A DNA stretch of 64,000 bases from Trichoderma breve. Lineage: Eukaryota; Ascomycota; Sordariomycetes; Hypocreales; Hypocreaceae. This document shows positions 10,264 to 20,748 of this stretch, in pieces (within the stretch, counting starts at the first letter, position 1; each line of letters opens with the position of its first letter). Under the pieces are notes generated by a model. That model worked only from the letters and a program-made list of their open reading frames with translations, was not told where the DNA came from and searched no databases. Location of the stretch: positions 885,501-949,500 of the forward strand of contig NW_026611594.1 of NCBI RefSeq assembly GCF_028502605.1. The letters are read 5' to 3'. The translations under genes were made by a program, and so were the position numbers.

Positions 10264-11902
10264 CTAACCTCCTTTTGCAGCCGTCTTAAACGCTTCCTCC
10301 CACTCCTGGCGGAAAAGTTCCTCTTGTGGCACCCTTACCCAGAGGATGCTCTGCAGATGCGTAAGGACATCCTCCCATGTGTTCAAGCCGAGAGCTGCTG
10401 CAGCCACGCTCGCTTGATCCGTAAACCATTCGTGGTTCCTGGTGCCAACGGTGGCCACCATGCCAACGGAAATAGCCCAGATCCCTAGTGGACCGCTGAT
10501 ATGGTCATTTCTCAGCAGGGCCGCCAGATGGCCTTTGAGCTGAAGAATGATGGCATTGGCTAAGCCAACGTGGGAATAATATGTGGTGCCATGTAAGATT
10601 AGCATATAAAGTGCGGTCGCGTATCGGAGACACTCAGAGGCGGCCGATTGCACTGGGTCTGCATTTGCATCCAGGAATGGAGGCACCAGCAGCAATTTGT
10701 GCATAACAAAACAGGTTAGATCATGCAGCTGCGTATTGGTCAAACTTGAATGCCATGAATGATGAAAGATGTTCCTGAGCCGAGACAAGATGTCGCTCAT
10801 AGCTGGTGTGACATTTAGTTTATACAGATTCGCGTCTTGTATCTCCGCGTCTGTCGAAACCAGCTGCCACTGCGGTATTGCGCTGATTCCATCTCCATGG
10901 CCAGAGTCGTCTTTAATCGGGAATTGAGGCGCTTCCATGACAAGCATAGATACCCTACAGAAAGTTATTCAGCTGTCATTCCCGCCATTCTTGCGTGCAA
11001 CACTCACCATGAGACCATTCTCGCCGTGAGCGGGCTTCTCTGTTTTAGCTCATCGATTCCACCCCTGATGCCAACCATTCTTTTGACTCCATCAATGTGC
11101 ATTCTGCTGGCTTCGATATTGCCCTTTCCATGCTATCGATATTCTGCGTCAGCGAGGAAAGCTATCACGTCAGAAAGAAGGAGATATAGTACCTCAATAG
11201 CAGCCAACGTTACCACAGAGTCTAGCGTCTCGTCTTGAAATGCTAATGATGAATCTTCGATTCTTCTTCTCACGAAAGCAATCGAGTCGACCATGAGGAG
11301 GTCTGAAATCGGGAACCCCTTCTGCGCCTGCAGCTCCTCGTAAAGAGATGCGGTCTGTAATGACACATGAAATAGTGCTTGGTCAGCAAGTGCAAGAGGC
11401 CACCAAGAAACAATGAATGGATTAGAGCCCATATTGAGGTCTAGCGGATAGTATTGAAACGCAATGCTGGACAGAACTGTCAGGGTTCATAGGTCAGTCA
11501 GCATTAGCTTTGATACAGGAAGAGGAAGAGCTACATACATCGGTGGATCAGGCGTTGAACATGTAGTCTAGGAAGCCTTGTCGGCGGATATGAATCAAAT
11601 GGATCGAAAGAGGCGGTTGCTGGGTTTCTTATCCAAGCCGGATTTTCCGAAAATCGAGATATTGTCTCCCCATCTTGGGGCAATACAGAAATCACCTCCC
11701 CAACAATGTCACCAGCCGGTGGACTGTAGCTAGTCACCTCTGTAGACGATCCATATGCATCCAAGGATGAGTTTAGCGGTTTATTTGCATATACGCATTT
11801 GGAGTTTCTCTTGATACACCGAGAGCACTGGGGGATTCTGAGATCACAGCCGAGCTTCGCCTTTGCGCACGCGTTGCAGGACCTCCGAAGGGTTGTGCGC
11901 AT
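10264..11902 (-). CDS. Zn2Cys6 transcription factor 2 (four exons)
   Basis: Exons 11902-11539, 11476-11193, 11132-11008 and 10954-10264 give 487 residues. The introns are 62, 60 and 53 bp with GTATGT, GTACTA and GTGAGT donors, and all junctions keep phase. The zinc cluster at residues 9-36 has CX2CX6CX6CX2CX6C spacing and follows the basic start MRTTLRRSC. The middle and C-terminal part is the helical region of the fungal-specific factor family, with WWPLALADQALFHVSL and DSVVTLAAIEHGKGNIEASR marks. This is the Pro1/Upc2-like arrangement, in which a short DNA-binding head is followed by a long regulatory domain. Some Upc2-type members sense sterols, which would suit a neighbour of an Erg5-like enzyme, but I cannot assign it to that branch from sequence alone. 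Oriented the same way as the P450, 594 bp upstream of it. Confidence 0.85.
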
Positions 11903-12647
11903 TTTTCAGTAGCAAGTTTATCGAAATTCAACATTAGAATATTCTCAGCTGGTGAAAAGAACGAGTGTGTGTGTAAAGTGCAGCCGCTGAGTTGTGATGG
12001 TATAAAGTGAATAAGTTGGTATGTGACTGTAAATTAAGGCGCACGGCTCGAGCATTTGTAGAATGGATGACTAATGCCAGCCGGGTTTCGGCCGGGCTTT
12101 GGTGACATATTCAAATAAAACTTGACAGTTTAAAGCATTTAATGCTATAAGCATAAATTGCCGACAAAGTAGCGTCACAATCTGGTTCCTTTGTATTTCT
12201 ACAAGTATATACTATGGAAGTAATTTTGAATATTTTTTTCCTTGTTCAATTGTACTACCGTGTCCATTTGAAGCGTTCAAAGCGCTGATATATGTCTGAC
12301 TAGCTGACGGGTAATCAACCGCCGGGTAATCGGATTTAACAATTGAAACACCACTCAGTGTGGAGATGAGGCATGCTCAAGACTTATGTGATATTCATTC
12401 TGAGAGAAGATGAGACCCAAAAATTGATACCTAAACCTAACCAGATAAAACGAGCGCATACATCATATAAAACACCCCTCAGATAGACCATAGGCTCTGA
12501 GACTTCCGCTTAGCTCCATAGCTCCGTTTCCCTTTCATCTTCCATAAACTCCTATCCCAGACAAACCCTTGCTCGACGAGCCAGACATCATAAATTCATT
12601 TCAAAACAACCGCTAATAAACAAACAATAGGTTAAGATTATGTCAAA
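11903..12647. other. Intergenic, no gene seen
   Basis: Promoter of regulator 2 and 3' flank of the F-box gene. A GCCGGGTTTCGGCCGGGC stretch with two GCCGGG repeats lies near 12078-12095. Nothing else is recognised. Confidence 0.5.
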
Positions 12648-14657
12648 TCAGTTGCCTCCTTTCATTTCAAAGATTGGGACCAAGATTTCCCCAAGAGAAT
12701 CTCTCTGCTCAGTCAACGGCGTGGCTTTGAATATTTTCTCCTCCGATCCCTCCGTTGCCTCGACTGACATTGGCCGCTGGCCGCAAAAGACCCATTTCAA
12801 ACTTGGTAAGACCGTGGCATATTGCTCTGCTTCCTTGAGCATGCGGTAAAGATGAGCACGCTCCCAGACCATGTCGTTAGGAGCAAAATTACCGACATCC
12901 ACATGGACGTTGATTTCGTAGTCTTCTCTTTCAAAACCGTAGTCGTCAACATCATCGTCATCAACCGAATCAGCTGCGCGGGCACCATGTCTCTGTCTAA
13001 GTCTCAAACGACCTTGATTGGCTGGACCAAAATGCGGGAGTGATAAAGCGTCATCGAACTCTGCCTGTGTCACCCACCGGTCGTCGTAGTAGCTTTCGAT
13101 ATCCCGAAATGGTATCTCATCCGGAATCATATATGTATCTCTTGAGAAGGCAAGCTTTTGGAGATTATCCAAGCCTTGGAGTCGCATACGCAAGTCATCA
13201 TGGTCGGGGAGCCAATACTGACGCCAGCCAGCAGCCTCACCAATAGCCTCACCAGCGCTGAGGCAAAGCTGCTCTAATGACTTGATACGAGTAATAACGG
13301 CTAGTGATTCTGCGGCGATGTGGGTATAGACTTGCTGGGTGTCTGAAGATGTGATATTTGCTGGATATCGCCATGATATTGAAAGGGAAGTAAGGTTTGA
13401 CCATTGTTCATTGGCCAAGGCTGGAAGAATGTGCTGGTCCAGAAGATAGGGTGTGCTGTTCTGGACAGAGAGTTTGCTGACATGAGAATGCCGCAAGACA
13501 AAATCCGCGATCGGCTTTGCGAATTCCATATCCATAGAGAGAGACGGTACAACCAGCGTTTCAAGGTCTTGAAACGTTGGGCAATCGGACATGTATTGTT
13601 TAGAGGTGTTTAGACCATTCAGAGGGAGTGACAGGTGTCTCAGCGGTGCAGACAAGAACGACGACCAAGCTGCCAGGTCGGGATAGCTCGTGCCAGAGGC
13701 AAGGTCGAGATAGCGAAGACGGGGAAACGTCATTGTCTCATGACCTCTGAATTTTTCAGCCTTTTTACCGGAGGATTGAATTGTGAGACTCTCCAGTGAT
13801 TCACAGTTATGCTGAAGGAAGCGTGATATGAGTGACGATAGTTTCTTAGATTTCTTTGGCTTGCCTTCCGCATGCATGGCCTCTTTGCACGAGCTGATGC
13901 CCAGAGAAAGTGATTGCAACTTTGCGGCGTGTGAGACCAACGGAGATTCTAGAGAAAATGGTACTCCGATGTAGGCTCCGGAAAACTCGAGATTCTGCAA
14001 GGGCAGACTTGCCAATGTCCTCATGGCCTCGATGTCGAGGCACATCTCATCATTCCACAAGAGGCTATCAAGATGGGGCATTGCCTCAGTCAGCACCTTG
14101 AGGATAGGTTGGCGGTACTTGATGAGGTACTTATATGCTGCATTGTTGCGCAGCTCATCCATTTGTTGCTGTGACAGAATACAGTTAGGATCTCCCGAGC
14201 TGGCCGCCCAGAGATCTTTGTGCGCAGCAGCAACGTGTCGCGGCTCAGGTTGAACTTTGACTTGACGAATACAAGAGCCAATAAATAGAGGAGCTGGAGT
14301 GCCGCTGGCAGTATCTGCTCTAATATGTGCTTCATCCACAAGCCGCTGTAAAAGCCTTCTTGATCGCGGTCCGTAATCAAAGCAAACCTCGACAAATTGA
14401 TAAGAACGAGCTAGCTGTCTACAATCGCTGTTTACTAAAGCGAGAGCAGATAGCGCAGCTTTGTCGTTGGCAATCAAGGCCATGATCTCTGTCAGGATTT
14501 CTGGAGGCAGCGCCAGAAATTGACTTCGCGATGTAATCGGGCGGCCTTCCATGGCCTGTGAGAGTAAGAGGGGTAGCTTCGTAGCTTCTTTTACGTCATT
14601 TTCCTTTTTCCGGGTTGACCACTGACCGGTCATGAGTTTTGAAATGTCGTGCTGCAT
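12648..14657 (-). CDS. F-box protein with leucine-rich C-terminal region
   Basis: A single-exon gene of 669 residues. The F-box is at about 43-90 (FLALPPEILTEIMALIANDK, then ALVNSDCRQLARSYQF), the Skp1-binding module of SCF ubiquitin ligases. The long remainder has irregular leucine-rich segments (for example LASLPLQNLEFSG, LRYLDLASG, LRHLSLPLNG, LTSLSISW, LQKLAFSRD) spaced like FBXL-type repeats, so it probably forms a curved substrate-binding surface. An acidic stretch, DSVDDDDVDDYGF, lies near residue 560. No membrane segment or signal is seen. Genes of this type are numerous in filamentous fungi and their substrates are rarely known. It sits outside the presumed regulator/P450 group, and I see nothing tying it to that group. 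Confidence 0.8.
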   Translation of the reverse strand: MQHDISKLMTGQWSTRKKENDVKEATKLPLLLSQAMEGRPITSRSQFLALPPEILTEIMALIANDKAALSALALVNSDCRQLARSYQFVEVCFDYGPRSRRLLQRLVDEAHIRADTASGTPAPLFIGSCIRQVKVQPEPRHVAAAHKDLWAASSGDPNCILSQQQMDELRNNAAYKYLIKYRQPILKVLTEAMPHLDSLLWNDEMCLDIEAMRTLASLPLQNLEFSGAYIGVPFSLESPLVSHAAKLQSLSLGISSCKEAMHAEGKPKKSKKLSSLISRFLQHNCESLESLTIQSSGKKAEKFRGHETMTFPRLRYLDLASGTSYPDLAAWSSFLSAPLRHLSLPLNGLNTSKQYMSDCPTFQDLETLVVPSLSMDMEFAKPIADFVLRHSHVSKLSVQNSTPYLLDQHILPALANEQWSNLTSLSISWRYPANITSSDTQQVYTHIAAESLAVITRIKSLEQLCLSAGEAIGEAAGWRQYWLPDHDDLRMRLQGLDNLQKLAFSRDTYMIPDEIPFRDIESYYDDRWVTQAEFDDALSLPHFGPANQGRLRLRQRHGARAADSVDDDDVDDYGFEREDYEINVHVDVGNFAPNDMVWERAHLYRMLKEAEQYATVLPSLKWVFCGQRPMSVEATEGSEEKIFKATPLTEQRDSLGEILVPIFEMKGGN

Positions 14658-15733
14658 GATGAAAATAGACGCGTCTCAGAGACGGCACAGTTGCTCTCTG
14701 GCTCTGGCTTTGGGTCCTGATCTTTGGTGTTGGTGGTTTTTCTTTTGGAAAATTTTATTTATGGGTAGCGGGATCTCGCCCCAGAGATCGTGAGATGCGG
14801 AGAAAGTAGTGAAATGAGGAGTAATGGTAACATTGACTCGGAATACCACTCCTCTTATGTCCGGGGGGCATGCTGCATACCAACTCAGCGGTCAGCCTGT
14901 CTGAACGAGCTGGGGGCCGTTCACCGGATGAATAGCCGAATTGATTGGCTCTCAACTCGGCTGCAAATTGAGTGCATGCTAGGTATGCAAGGGAGAATCA
15001 GGTGTCCAGGCGTTCAGGCGTCAAAGGTATGACGAATGTCGCATCTCTCTCAGTGACAAATAAATGTCATTCACGCTGGCAACTCCCTGCGCATGGTTCC
15101 GTTCCACAATCGCCTGCTTAAACTTGTATCGACGCTGAGGGTACAGAGCAGCGAGTCGTATATCTACGGTTAAAATTGTCTACTAGCCTGAGCAAGGATG
15201 AAGAGACTAAATCCGAGAATTGAAGATTGGTAAATGATATCATGGAGATGATGTAGCATCGACCTAAGCACCTTTTTTTAGCATGATCCTACGATCCCAA
15301 CATCTGATCCATGTCAACCCCGCAGATGCCCAGCGAAATCTGTCAGCATCAGCCCTTTCTTGTTTTGACTTGGTATTATCGCCGATTCGGCGATAAATAG
15401 ATGGTCTGAGGGGTATTCACAGGAATACAAGAGGAAGAGGAAGTTCGGCCATTTCATGCGGGGTGCGTAATAGAAGGAGTGGTTGAAGCAGCTTCTTGAC
15501 AGTACGGACCGCAGGACGAGATTAATGAATACTTGATTCTGTTCAAGAGCAAACTAAGCATAATGAAGACATGTCTTCACTTCAATGAACATCAGCAATA
15601 AAGCAGATTATTGCAACCACGTGTAATAGCCACAGCTATCTAATAGATAAATATCCCCACGGGATAGATTATATTCGAAAATAACACGATAGTGTTCAAA
15701 GTGTTGGTGTAAAAAAAAACGTGTTTTTGAATA

Positions 15734-15840
15734 GAATGGTGTCTACAGCTAGATCTCATCAGTTCTATTTATTTAAAAAGGGTTCAGTCTCGCTGCCTGT
15801 GAAACTCCGCACCAGTGTAGCACGATACGGCCAGCAGTGT
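15734..15840 (+). repeat. Diverged copy of the PQ-loop gene 3' end
   Basis: This stretch aligns, at roughly three bases in four by eye, with 19674-19782, which covers the last 36 bases of the PQ-loop coding region plus its 3' flank. Shared blocks include GAATG, CATCAGTT, AAGGGTTC, GTCTCG, GTGAAACTC and GCCAGCAG in the same order and strand. The match fades on both sides. It is either a decayed gene-fragment duplication or two members of a short dispersed element. Confidence 0.5.
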
Positions 15841-16185
15841 TATCTATTCCCCAAAAAAAAAGGCGACATCGCTCTTTCTGTAGCGTGCAGATTAAGAACC
15901 AGATTGAAGTAGTGTATTCTCAGATAGGTTAGACGTAAATACCAACTAACACGGCGAGCATCTTTTTGATCGGACCATACTCGCAAGTCCCATGTCGTTA
16001 TCAAGATGAGCCGTGTCCTCGAATAGTAACATAGAAACATCTCGATACACCCCCAATGAAGATGTGCGCCACAAACTATATCCTCCACGTACAGTCAAGT
16101 ATTCTGGCTATCCATTCGCAAGATATACTAGCCACTAAATTGTTAGTTGTGCCATTTGATAACACAAAGGGAGATATTATCGAAC

Positions 16186-16449
16186 CTATGGTGTTAACCA
16201 GTTGCAAAGACCTAGACATGCTGCTTGGCCACCCGGAGTTCCAATCAGTGGAATGGTACTATAACAAAGAGGCGTGAACCATGACAAGGGCGTTGCAGCA
16301 AAAACGGGAGTACTTGCGCCACAAAATTTTGCCAATGCACAAGGACCGGCCAGGCAGGCAGCCTTGCATGCAGCAAAGGAAATCAACAACGCATGCGCGC
16401 CAGGCAAAGTGAGTGGCAACAGGTAATAGTATAGCTGTAAAGGCCGCAT
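16186..16449 (-). CDS. Possible small secreted cysteine-containing protein
   Basis: From ATG 16449 the frame encodes 87 residues that start MRPLQLYYYLLPLTLPGAHA, which looks like a signal peptide. An alanine- and cysteine-rich body follows, with AACKAACLAG, LAKFCG and GGQAACLGLCNW segments and seven cysteines. An ATG further upstream at 16491 adds 14 residues. There is no clear intron. The composition is more protein-like than that of the surrounding frames, but I do not recognise the family and codon evidence is weak, so this is a tentative call. Confidence 0.28.
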   Translation of the reverse strand: MRPLQLYYYLLPLTLPGAHALLISFAACKAACLAGPCALAKFCGASTPVFAATPLSWFTPLCYSTIPLIGTPGGQAACLGLCNWLTP

Positions 16450-16864
16450 GTCGATAGGTAGACTGTGGGGATATCGTTCTGATCGGAACACAGCGGTATG
16501 ATTGTCGGGCTTTGTTCAGTTATCAAAGTAGAGGTGTCTCCTAGACCGTGCTAGGGATCAGCTCGGGGAAAGCAGTGATGAAGCTCATACGGATGTTAGC
16601 TGCATCATGTTTTTTGTACCAATATGAAATAAGTCAAGGATGTGCTCACCGACCTGAAGAGAGTGATAAAGCGTTCAATGGTAATTACTCGACTACCAAG
16701 TGTATGAAGCTGAGGTTTGTTCACTACAATGAAAAAAAAACAAGGAAGAGATAGCAGTCATATATTCAGCATGTTAAAACGAGAATGGCCGAGAACTTTG
16801 ATAAAAATCGCATTTGCCGACATATCTTGTCCGTCCGATGATGTGTCCTCTCGACAAACCTAAG

Positions 16865-17124
16865 CATACCCCGACCTCCGGCACACCAACTCCACCACAC
16901 CCAACTTCCGGCACACCCAACCTCCGGCATACCCAACCTCCGGCATACCCAACCTCCGGCATACCCAACCTCCGGCATACCCCGCCTGCACGCTCGGCAT
17001 GCATGTACCCAACCTACGGCACACCCAACCTACGGCACACCCAACCTACGGCACACCCAACCTCCGGCACACTTAATCTCCAGCACGGGTGCCCAACCTT
17101 CGGTACGCCCAACCTCCAGTACAC
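16865..17124. repeat. 16-bp minisatellite (CCCAACCTCCGGCATA-type)
   Basis: About 14 units of roughly 16 bases with consensus CCCAACCTCCGGCATA/CACA. The CGG positions at 16926, 16942, 16958 and 16974 are exactly 16 apart, as are 17018, 17034, 17050 and 17066. The outer units are diverged. The unit length is not a multiple of three, so the open frames it produces on both strands (48-bp, 16-residue periodicity) are by-products. Confidence 0.85.
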
Positions 17125-17561
17125 CTATCAGAGGCTGTGAACCTGAATAGGTGAAATGAAGCGTCCACATTCAAGATGGACTTTGTAGCTTCAGCATAAC
17201 GATATAAAGAGAGAGGATATCCCTTTTGGCGAAACAAATCCAGAGATAAATTCAGTCTTCAATATTACCTAGCTGCAGAGTGTGGCTAGAATACCTTGCT
17301 GTTCAATTGTCGTTTTGACTCCATCACTCTTCTTGTTGCGTTTCAGATTCCTGACAACAGCCAATCTCCGACAGCTTATACAAGGAGAAGAAATCCTTTC
17401 AGCTCTGATAGGCAAGAAAAAGAATTTCAACTAAGTTGGAATTCCCAAACAAAGTAAGCTTATATGGTCGTGTATTCAATTATATATATGTATAACCAGT
17501 GGCACCCAGAACAACAAACGCAGTTCCTTATACTTCTTCTCGAGGCCCACCAAGAACCAAA

Positions 17562-19100
17562 ATGCAAGCCCCAGCAACATTCTCAATGTCTCCAAGCATC
17601 AGATACATGGAACTCGATATCCAAAATGCCATAAATGCTGTCAAAAATGGCATATCGGTGAAGAAAGCTGCCCTTCTGTCTGGTGTTCCTCGCCAAACAC
17701 TCCAGGATCGACTGCACGGTAAAGCAACTTCAATGAAAATTGCAAAAGAAAGGTTCCAACGCTTCTCTCCAAGCTGGGAAGAATGCATATCTTGTTGGGT
17801 CTTTTTCAAGACAGCGGAGGGCCAGCCTCCAACGAATCAACAAATTAAAGAATTCGCCCAAGGCCTCCTCCGTGAGGAAGACGAAAAACCTCTTGGCAGG
17901 AATTGGATGACAGGCTTTCTGCATCGTAATCGCGGAATTCAGATTATACGCTGGCTATCAGTGCCGATTACTCTTGAATTACCGCATGATAGCCAGGTTT
18001 CATACCACTGGCACAAAGCGTTGTATTCCCAACGTATCATCTTCGATTTGGCCAAGCGTGAGACTCAGCAGCTTTCTACTTCCGAATTTGACTTTCGGGG
18101 AGCCACACAGACCTATCAGACTCTTAAATGCTCCATAATGCATTTCAATGATAAAGATTTCGCCAATGGCGGTCTAATTCTTATGAAAGCATTTAAAATT
18201 CTTGAGGTTGAGTTGTCTGAAGGCAACTTCAATGTCATTCAAGATATCTGTTTGAACCTCCTTGGGACCCTTGTCCGTTACAATTATCCTGACGTCGGTA
18301 CTATAATGCTCCAGCATTGCAGTAAATTATTCAGGATAAAGGACGAACAACACCCATATTGCTCTTTCTTCGAATGTTTGACCAAAGTTTTTGGTAACAA
18401 CAAAGCTCAATTAGAGTACTACCTTCCGCTACTTACTAGGCTCTACGCTGAAGAGCTCGAGTATTTACGAGGCCGCACCGACCGAAGTTCCATACAAGCA
18501 AAACGCCGAGATCGCCAAATTGTACGGGATTCCAAGAAGGTAGCTACAACCGAGGACACTGACGAAATGATCATTTCTTCTGAAAGCCTTCTGAAGTTGG
18601 TTATCTCACAGCTCGGGCCTCTTGACGACAAAACTCTACGGATTGAAAATGAGACTCTAAGAATGCAAAGCTATGTCGGCAAATACGAACCGAACTATAT
18701 CAGCAGGGTTGAGCAATCAATCAGTAAGATTGAAGAATGTTATGCGTCTGAACAGGTGCCCTTTAAGGATTGGAGCAAGTCACACCAATCTGCGTTCCTA
18801 CGCTTCCTAGAACGGAAGTTCGACTATTATAAACACTCCAACGACCATAATGCAGCAATAAAAACGGCAGGATGTATTTTGGAAAACGAAGGTTACCAGA
18901 CCGAGCGCTGGATTGTGTTTTCCCTCCAGTTCGAATCGTGGCTCCGAGACATAGGAGACACGGAGCCGTATTCGTACATGTATTATCGACTGGAGCGGCT
19001 CAAGTCGAATTATTATCAGAAGCTAGCAGAACTATCTACCGAGGGTCAAGATCTACAGCCACGAACGATTTCTGAGCTACGTAGGCTCAACTTATACTAA
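17562..19100 (+). CDS. psq/CENP-B-type HTH protein, probably derived from a pogo-like transposase
   Basis: An intronless gene of 512 residues from ATG 17562; the frame is open 21 codons further upstream but without an ATG. Residues about 16-55 (IQNAINAVKNGISVKKAA, then GVPRQTLQDRL) form a psq-type helix-turn-helix. Residues about 63-130 (ERFQRFSPSWEECISCW, then PPTNQQIKEFAQGLL, then NWMTGFLHRNRGI) form a Tc5/CENP-B HTH. In pogo/Fot1 transposases these two are followed by a DDE nuclease, which I do not see here. Instead there is a long helical region with TPR-like helices (about 190-330) and a coiled, charged stretch. It therefore looks like a host protein that uses transposase DNA-binding modules. 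It could also be a decayed element, but the 1.5-kb frame is intact. It is flanked by the minisatellite and a gene-poor region. Confidence 0.75.
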   Translation: MQAPATFSMSPSIRYMELDIQNAINAVKNGISVKKAALLSGVPRQTLQDRLHGKATSMKIAKERFQRFSPSWEECISCWVFFKTAEGQPPTNQQIKEFAQGLLREEDEKPLGRNWMTGFLHRNRGIQIIRWLSVPITLELPHDSQVSYHWHKALYSQRIIFDLAKRETQQLSTSEFDFRGATQTYQTLKCSIMHFNDKDFANGGLILMKAFKILEVELSEGNFNVIQDICLNLLGTLVRYNYPDVGTIMLQHCSKLFRIKDEQHPYCSFFECLTKVFGNNKAQLEYYLPLLTRLYAEELEYLRGRTDRSSIQAKRRDRQIVRDSKKVATTEDTDEMIISSESLLKLVISQLGPLDDKTLRIENETLRMQSYVGKYEPNYISRVEQSISKIEECYASEQVPFKDWSKSHQSAFLRFLERKFDYYKHSNDHNAAIKTAGCILENEGYQTERWIVFSLQFESWLRDIGDTEPYSYMYYRLERLKSNYYQKLAELSTEGQDLQPRTISELRRLNLY

Positions 19101-19746
19101 CCATCCTACAATTGTATGTTCCCGTACAGCCTTTGCTCAATACACGCTGTTACTAACTGCTTGGTGGTCGTGGACTGCGATTATGACTAGCATTCTGGAT
19201 CGCTGCATCTCTAAAAGGATTCTCAAGGTGGCACGCTCATTGCAAAAGGGTTCTGAGGCTATGACCTTAAGTCTTGAAGTCTCTGGTGAGGCGGGTTTCA
19301 AATAGCATTCGCTGGTGCGACACCTAGCGGTCCTGCCATGATTGTGACTCGTACAAGGGCCGCTGACCTTGGTGGCGGCAGCATCAATTCTACTTGTTTG
19401 AACTTGCTATTGTAGCCTATATCTACATGTATGTACTATAGGTAGATTTGCAGTGTATATTTAAAACACGGTCTCGGTGGTTAAAGAGCTGCATCTCGAA
19501 ATATCGTTAGCGAGAGATGAGCTCTCAACTAGGTTCGAGAGAATTTCTGAATCTGCATTAAGCGAATTGGACTTTTCAATCTGGAGCGCATTATTTACTA
19601 GGTAAATATTTCTATAGACCAGGTGATATTCCCGTATCGAGAGCCTAAAAGAGTATGTACTTATACCTTACGAGAATGTTGTTTCCAGTTAGATTGCATC
19701 AGTTCCGGTTGTCTAACAAGGGTTCCGTCTCGCCACCAGTGAAACT
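19101..19746. other. Intergenic, no gene seen
   Basis: 3' flanks of the convergent HTH-protein and PQ-loop genes. The part 19674-19746 is similar to 15734-15806. Confidence 0.55.
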
Positions 19747-20748
19747 CTACCCACGATGCAGTACGGCAACAGCCAGCAGCGCTGCTTGTACCAAAGCCAA
19801 CGCGGTATGATCTACGGCGACGAATCCAACAAGTTGATACCAAGTCATTCCGTAACCAACAGAAGGGAACACAAAGCGCCATGCCCATGCCCATGCTAGC
19901 ACCGCAAACACAACCGCTTGCATGGCTAAACTAATGAGACTGAGCGACGAAGAGGCCGTTCCTGGAGGGTACTGCAGGATCTGGGTCCGCTGGGAGAAGA
20001 AGGACACTAATATTAGGATAGTGACGATGGGATTGATCAACATTGTGTGAATGCCATGGAACAACGCCAGAGCCCACTTGTGGGAAGAAGCATCTTGCGA
20101 GGGCCACGCGCCGTCCACGACAACCGGTACGAGCGATATGAGGAGAAATGTCAAGTATATTGACAGCACAGTAGGCGCGGTAGAGTTGCGGACGCCGGGA
20201 GCCCTGTCACGGCTTTCTGATGGAAGCAGCAGCACGGCAGCAAATCTAGATCCCATAAAAAGAGAAAGCAATAAAGGTCAGTAGACAAAATCGTGAATGG
20301 TAGCGCACATAGACTCGGAGAGGTCAAGAGACCTGTACATATAAGCGCACACAAAAGAACGACGATGGAGAGGAGATAACTTACACGATTAGCCACAAAA
20401 CCCAAACCAAGCATCTGTGCCAGGTTCAGATAATCTCCCAGCTGTGGTGGGTTGTGTGTAAAGAAGTCAGGGCCAGGAGGCGTTTGGACGCTGTTGATCA
20501 TATAGTAGAATGCAAGCGCGAATAGTTCCGTCGCGCCGGTGAGCTGGAAGAGCATATAGTAGGGCGAGATGCCGCAAGCATTTCGCCGCAGCCAGAACTC
20601 ACGCAGCTGCGGGAGGAATGAGATTAGGCTGAGGACCAAGAGAATACTACATGTAGATCATACGAAGAGGCCAATGCCAGTTCCATCACTAAAAAGCTGG
20701 GGGGGCTGTTGCAGGCATTCTGATCCAGTTGGGCAACGAGGCTGCCAT
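19747..20748 (-). CDS. PQ-loop family membrane protein (predicted 5-nt micro-exon)
   Basis: Best model: 20748-20690, 20646-20385, micro-exon 20313-20309, 20245-19747, giving 274 residues. Exon 2 holds the PQ-loop motif LSLISFLPQLREFWLRRNA, then GISPYYMLFQLTG and a membrane helix. Exon 4 holds further helices (TVLSIYLTFLLISLVPVVV, MLINPIVTILILVSFF, then the AMQAVVFAVLAWAWAWRFVF region). Overall it has six to seven membrane segments, as in PQ-loop transporters of vacuolar or Golgi membranes. Joining exon 2 (phase 0) directly to the last exon breaks the frame. Two standard introns of 71 and 63 bp around a 5-nt exon (TCTAT) restore it. The other reading is a frameshift, from decay or sequence error. 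The first intron (43 bp, GTGATG donor) is also uncertain. The gene shares a short divergent promoter with the gene at 20938. Confidence 0.65.
20309..20313 (-). other. Predicted 5-nt micro-exon in the PQ-loop gene
   Basis: Bases TCTAT on the minus strand, preceded by CCGAG with a TTGAC branch-like element about 12 bases before the acceptor, and followed by a GTGCGC donor. The downstream intron has CTACTGAC and ends CTAG. It supplies the two bases (mod 3) missing between the flanking exons. It is a model, not proven. Confidence 0.4.

Larger units (their letters stand above)
14658..17561. other. 2.9-kb gene-poor stretch
   Basis: Mostly non-coding. It holds a diverged copy of the 3' end of the PQ-loop gene (15734-15840), a doubtful small secreted-protein frame (16186-16449, minus) and a 16-bp minisatellite (16865-17124). 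Elsewhere all frames are broken by stops. I see no intact transposase or reverse transcriptase. Confidence 0.6.
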
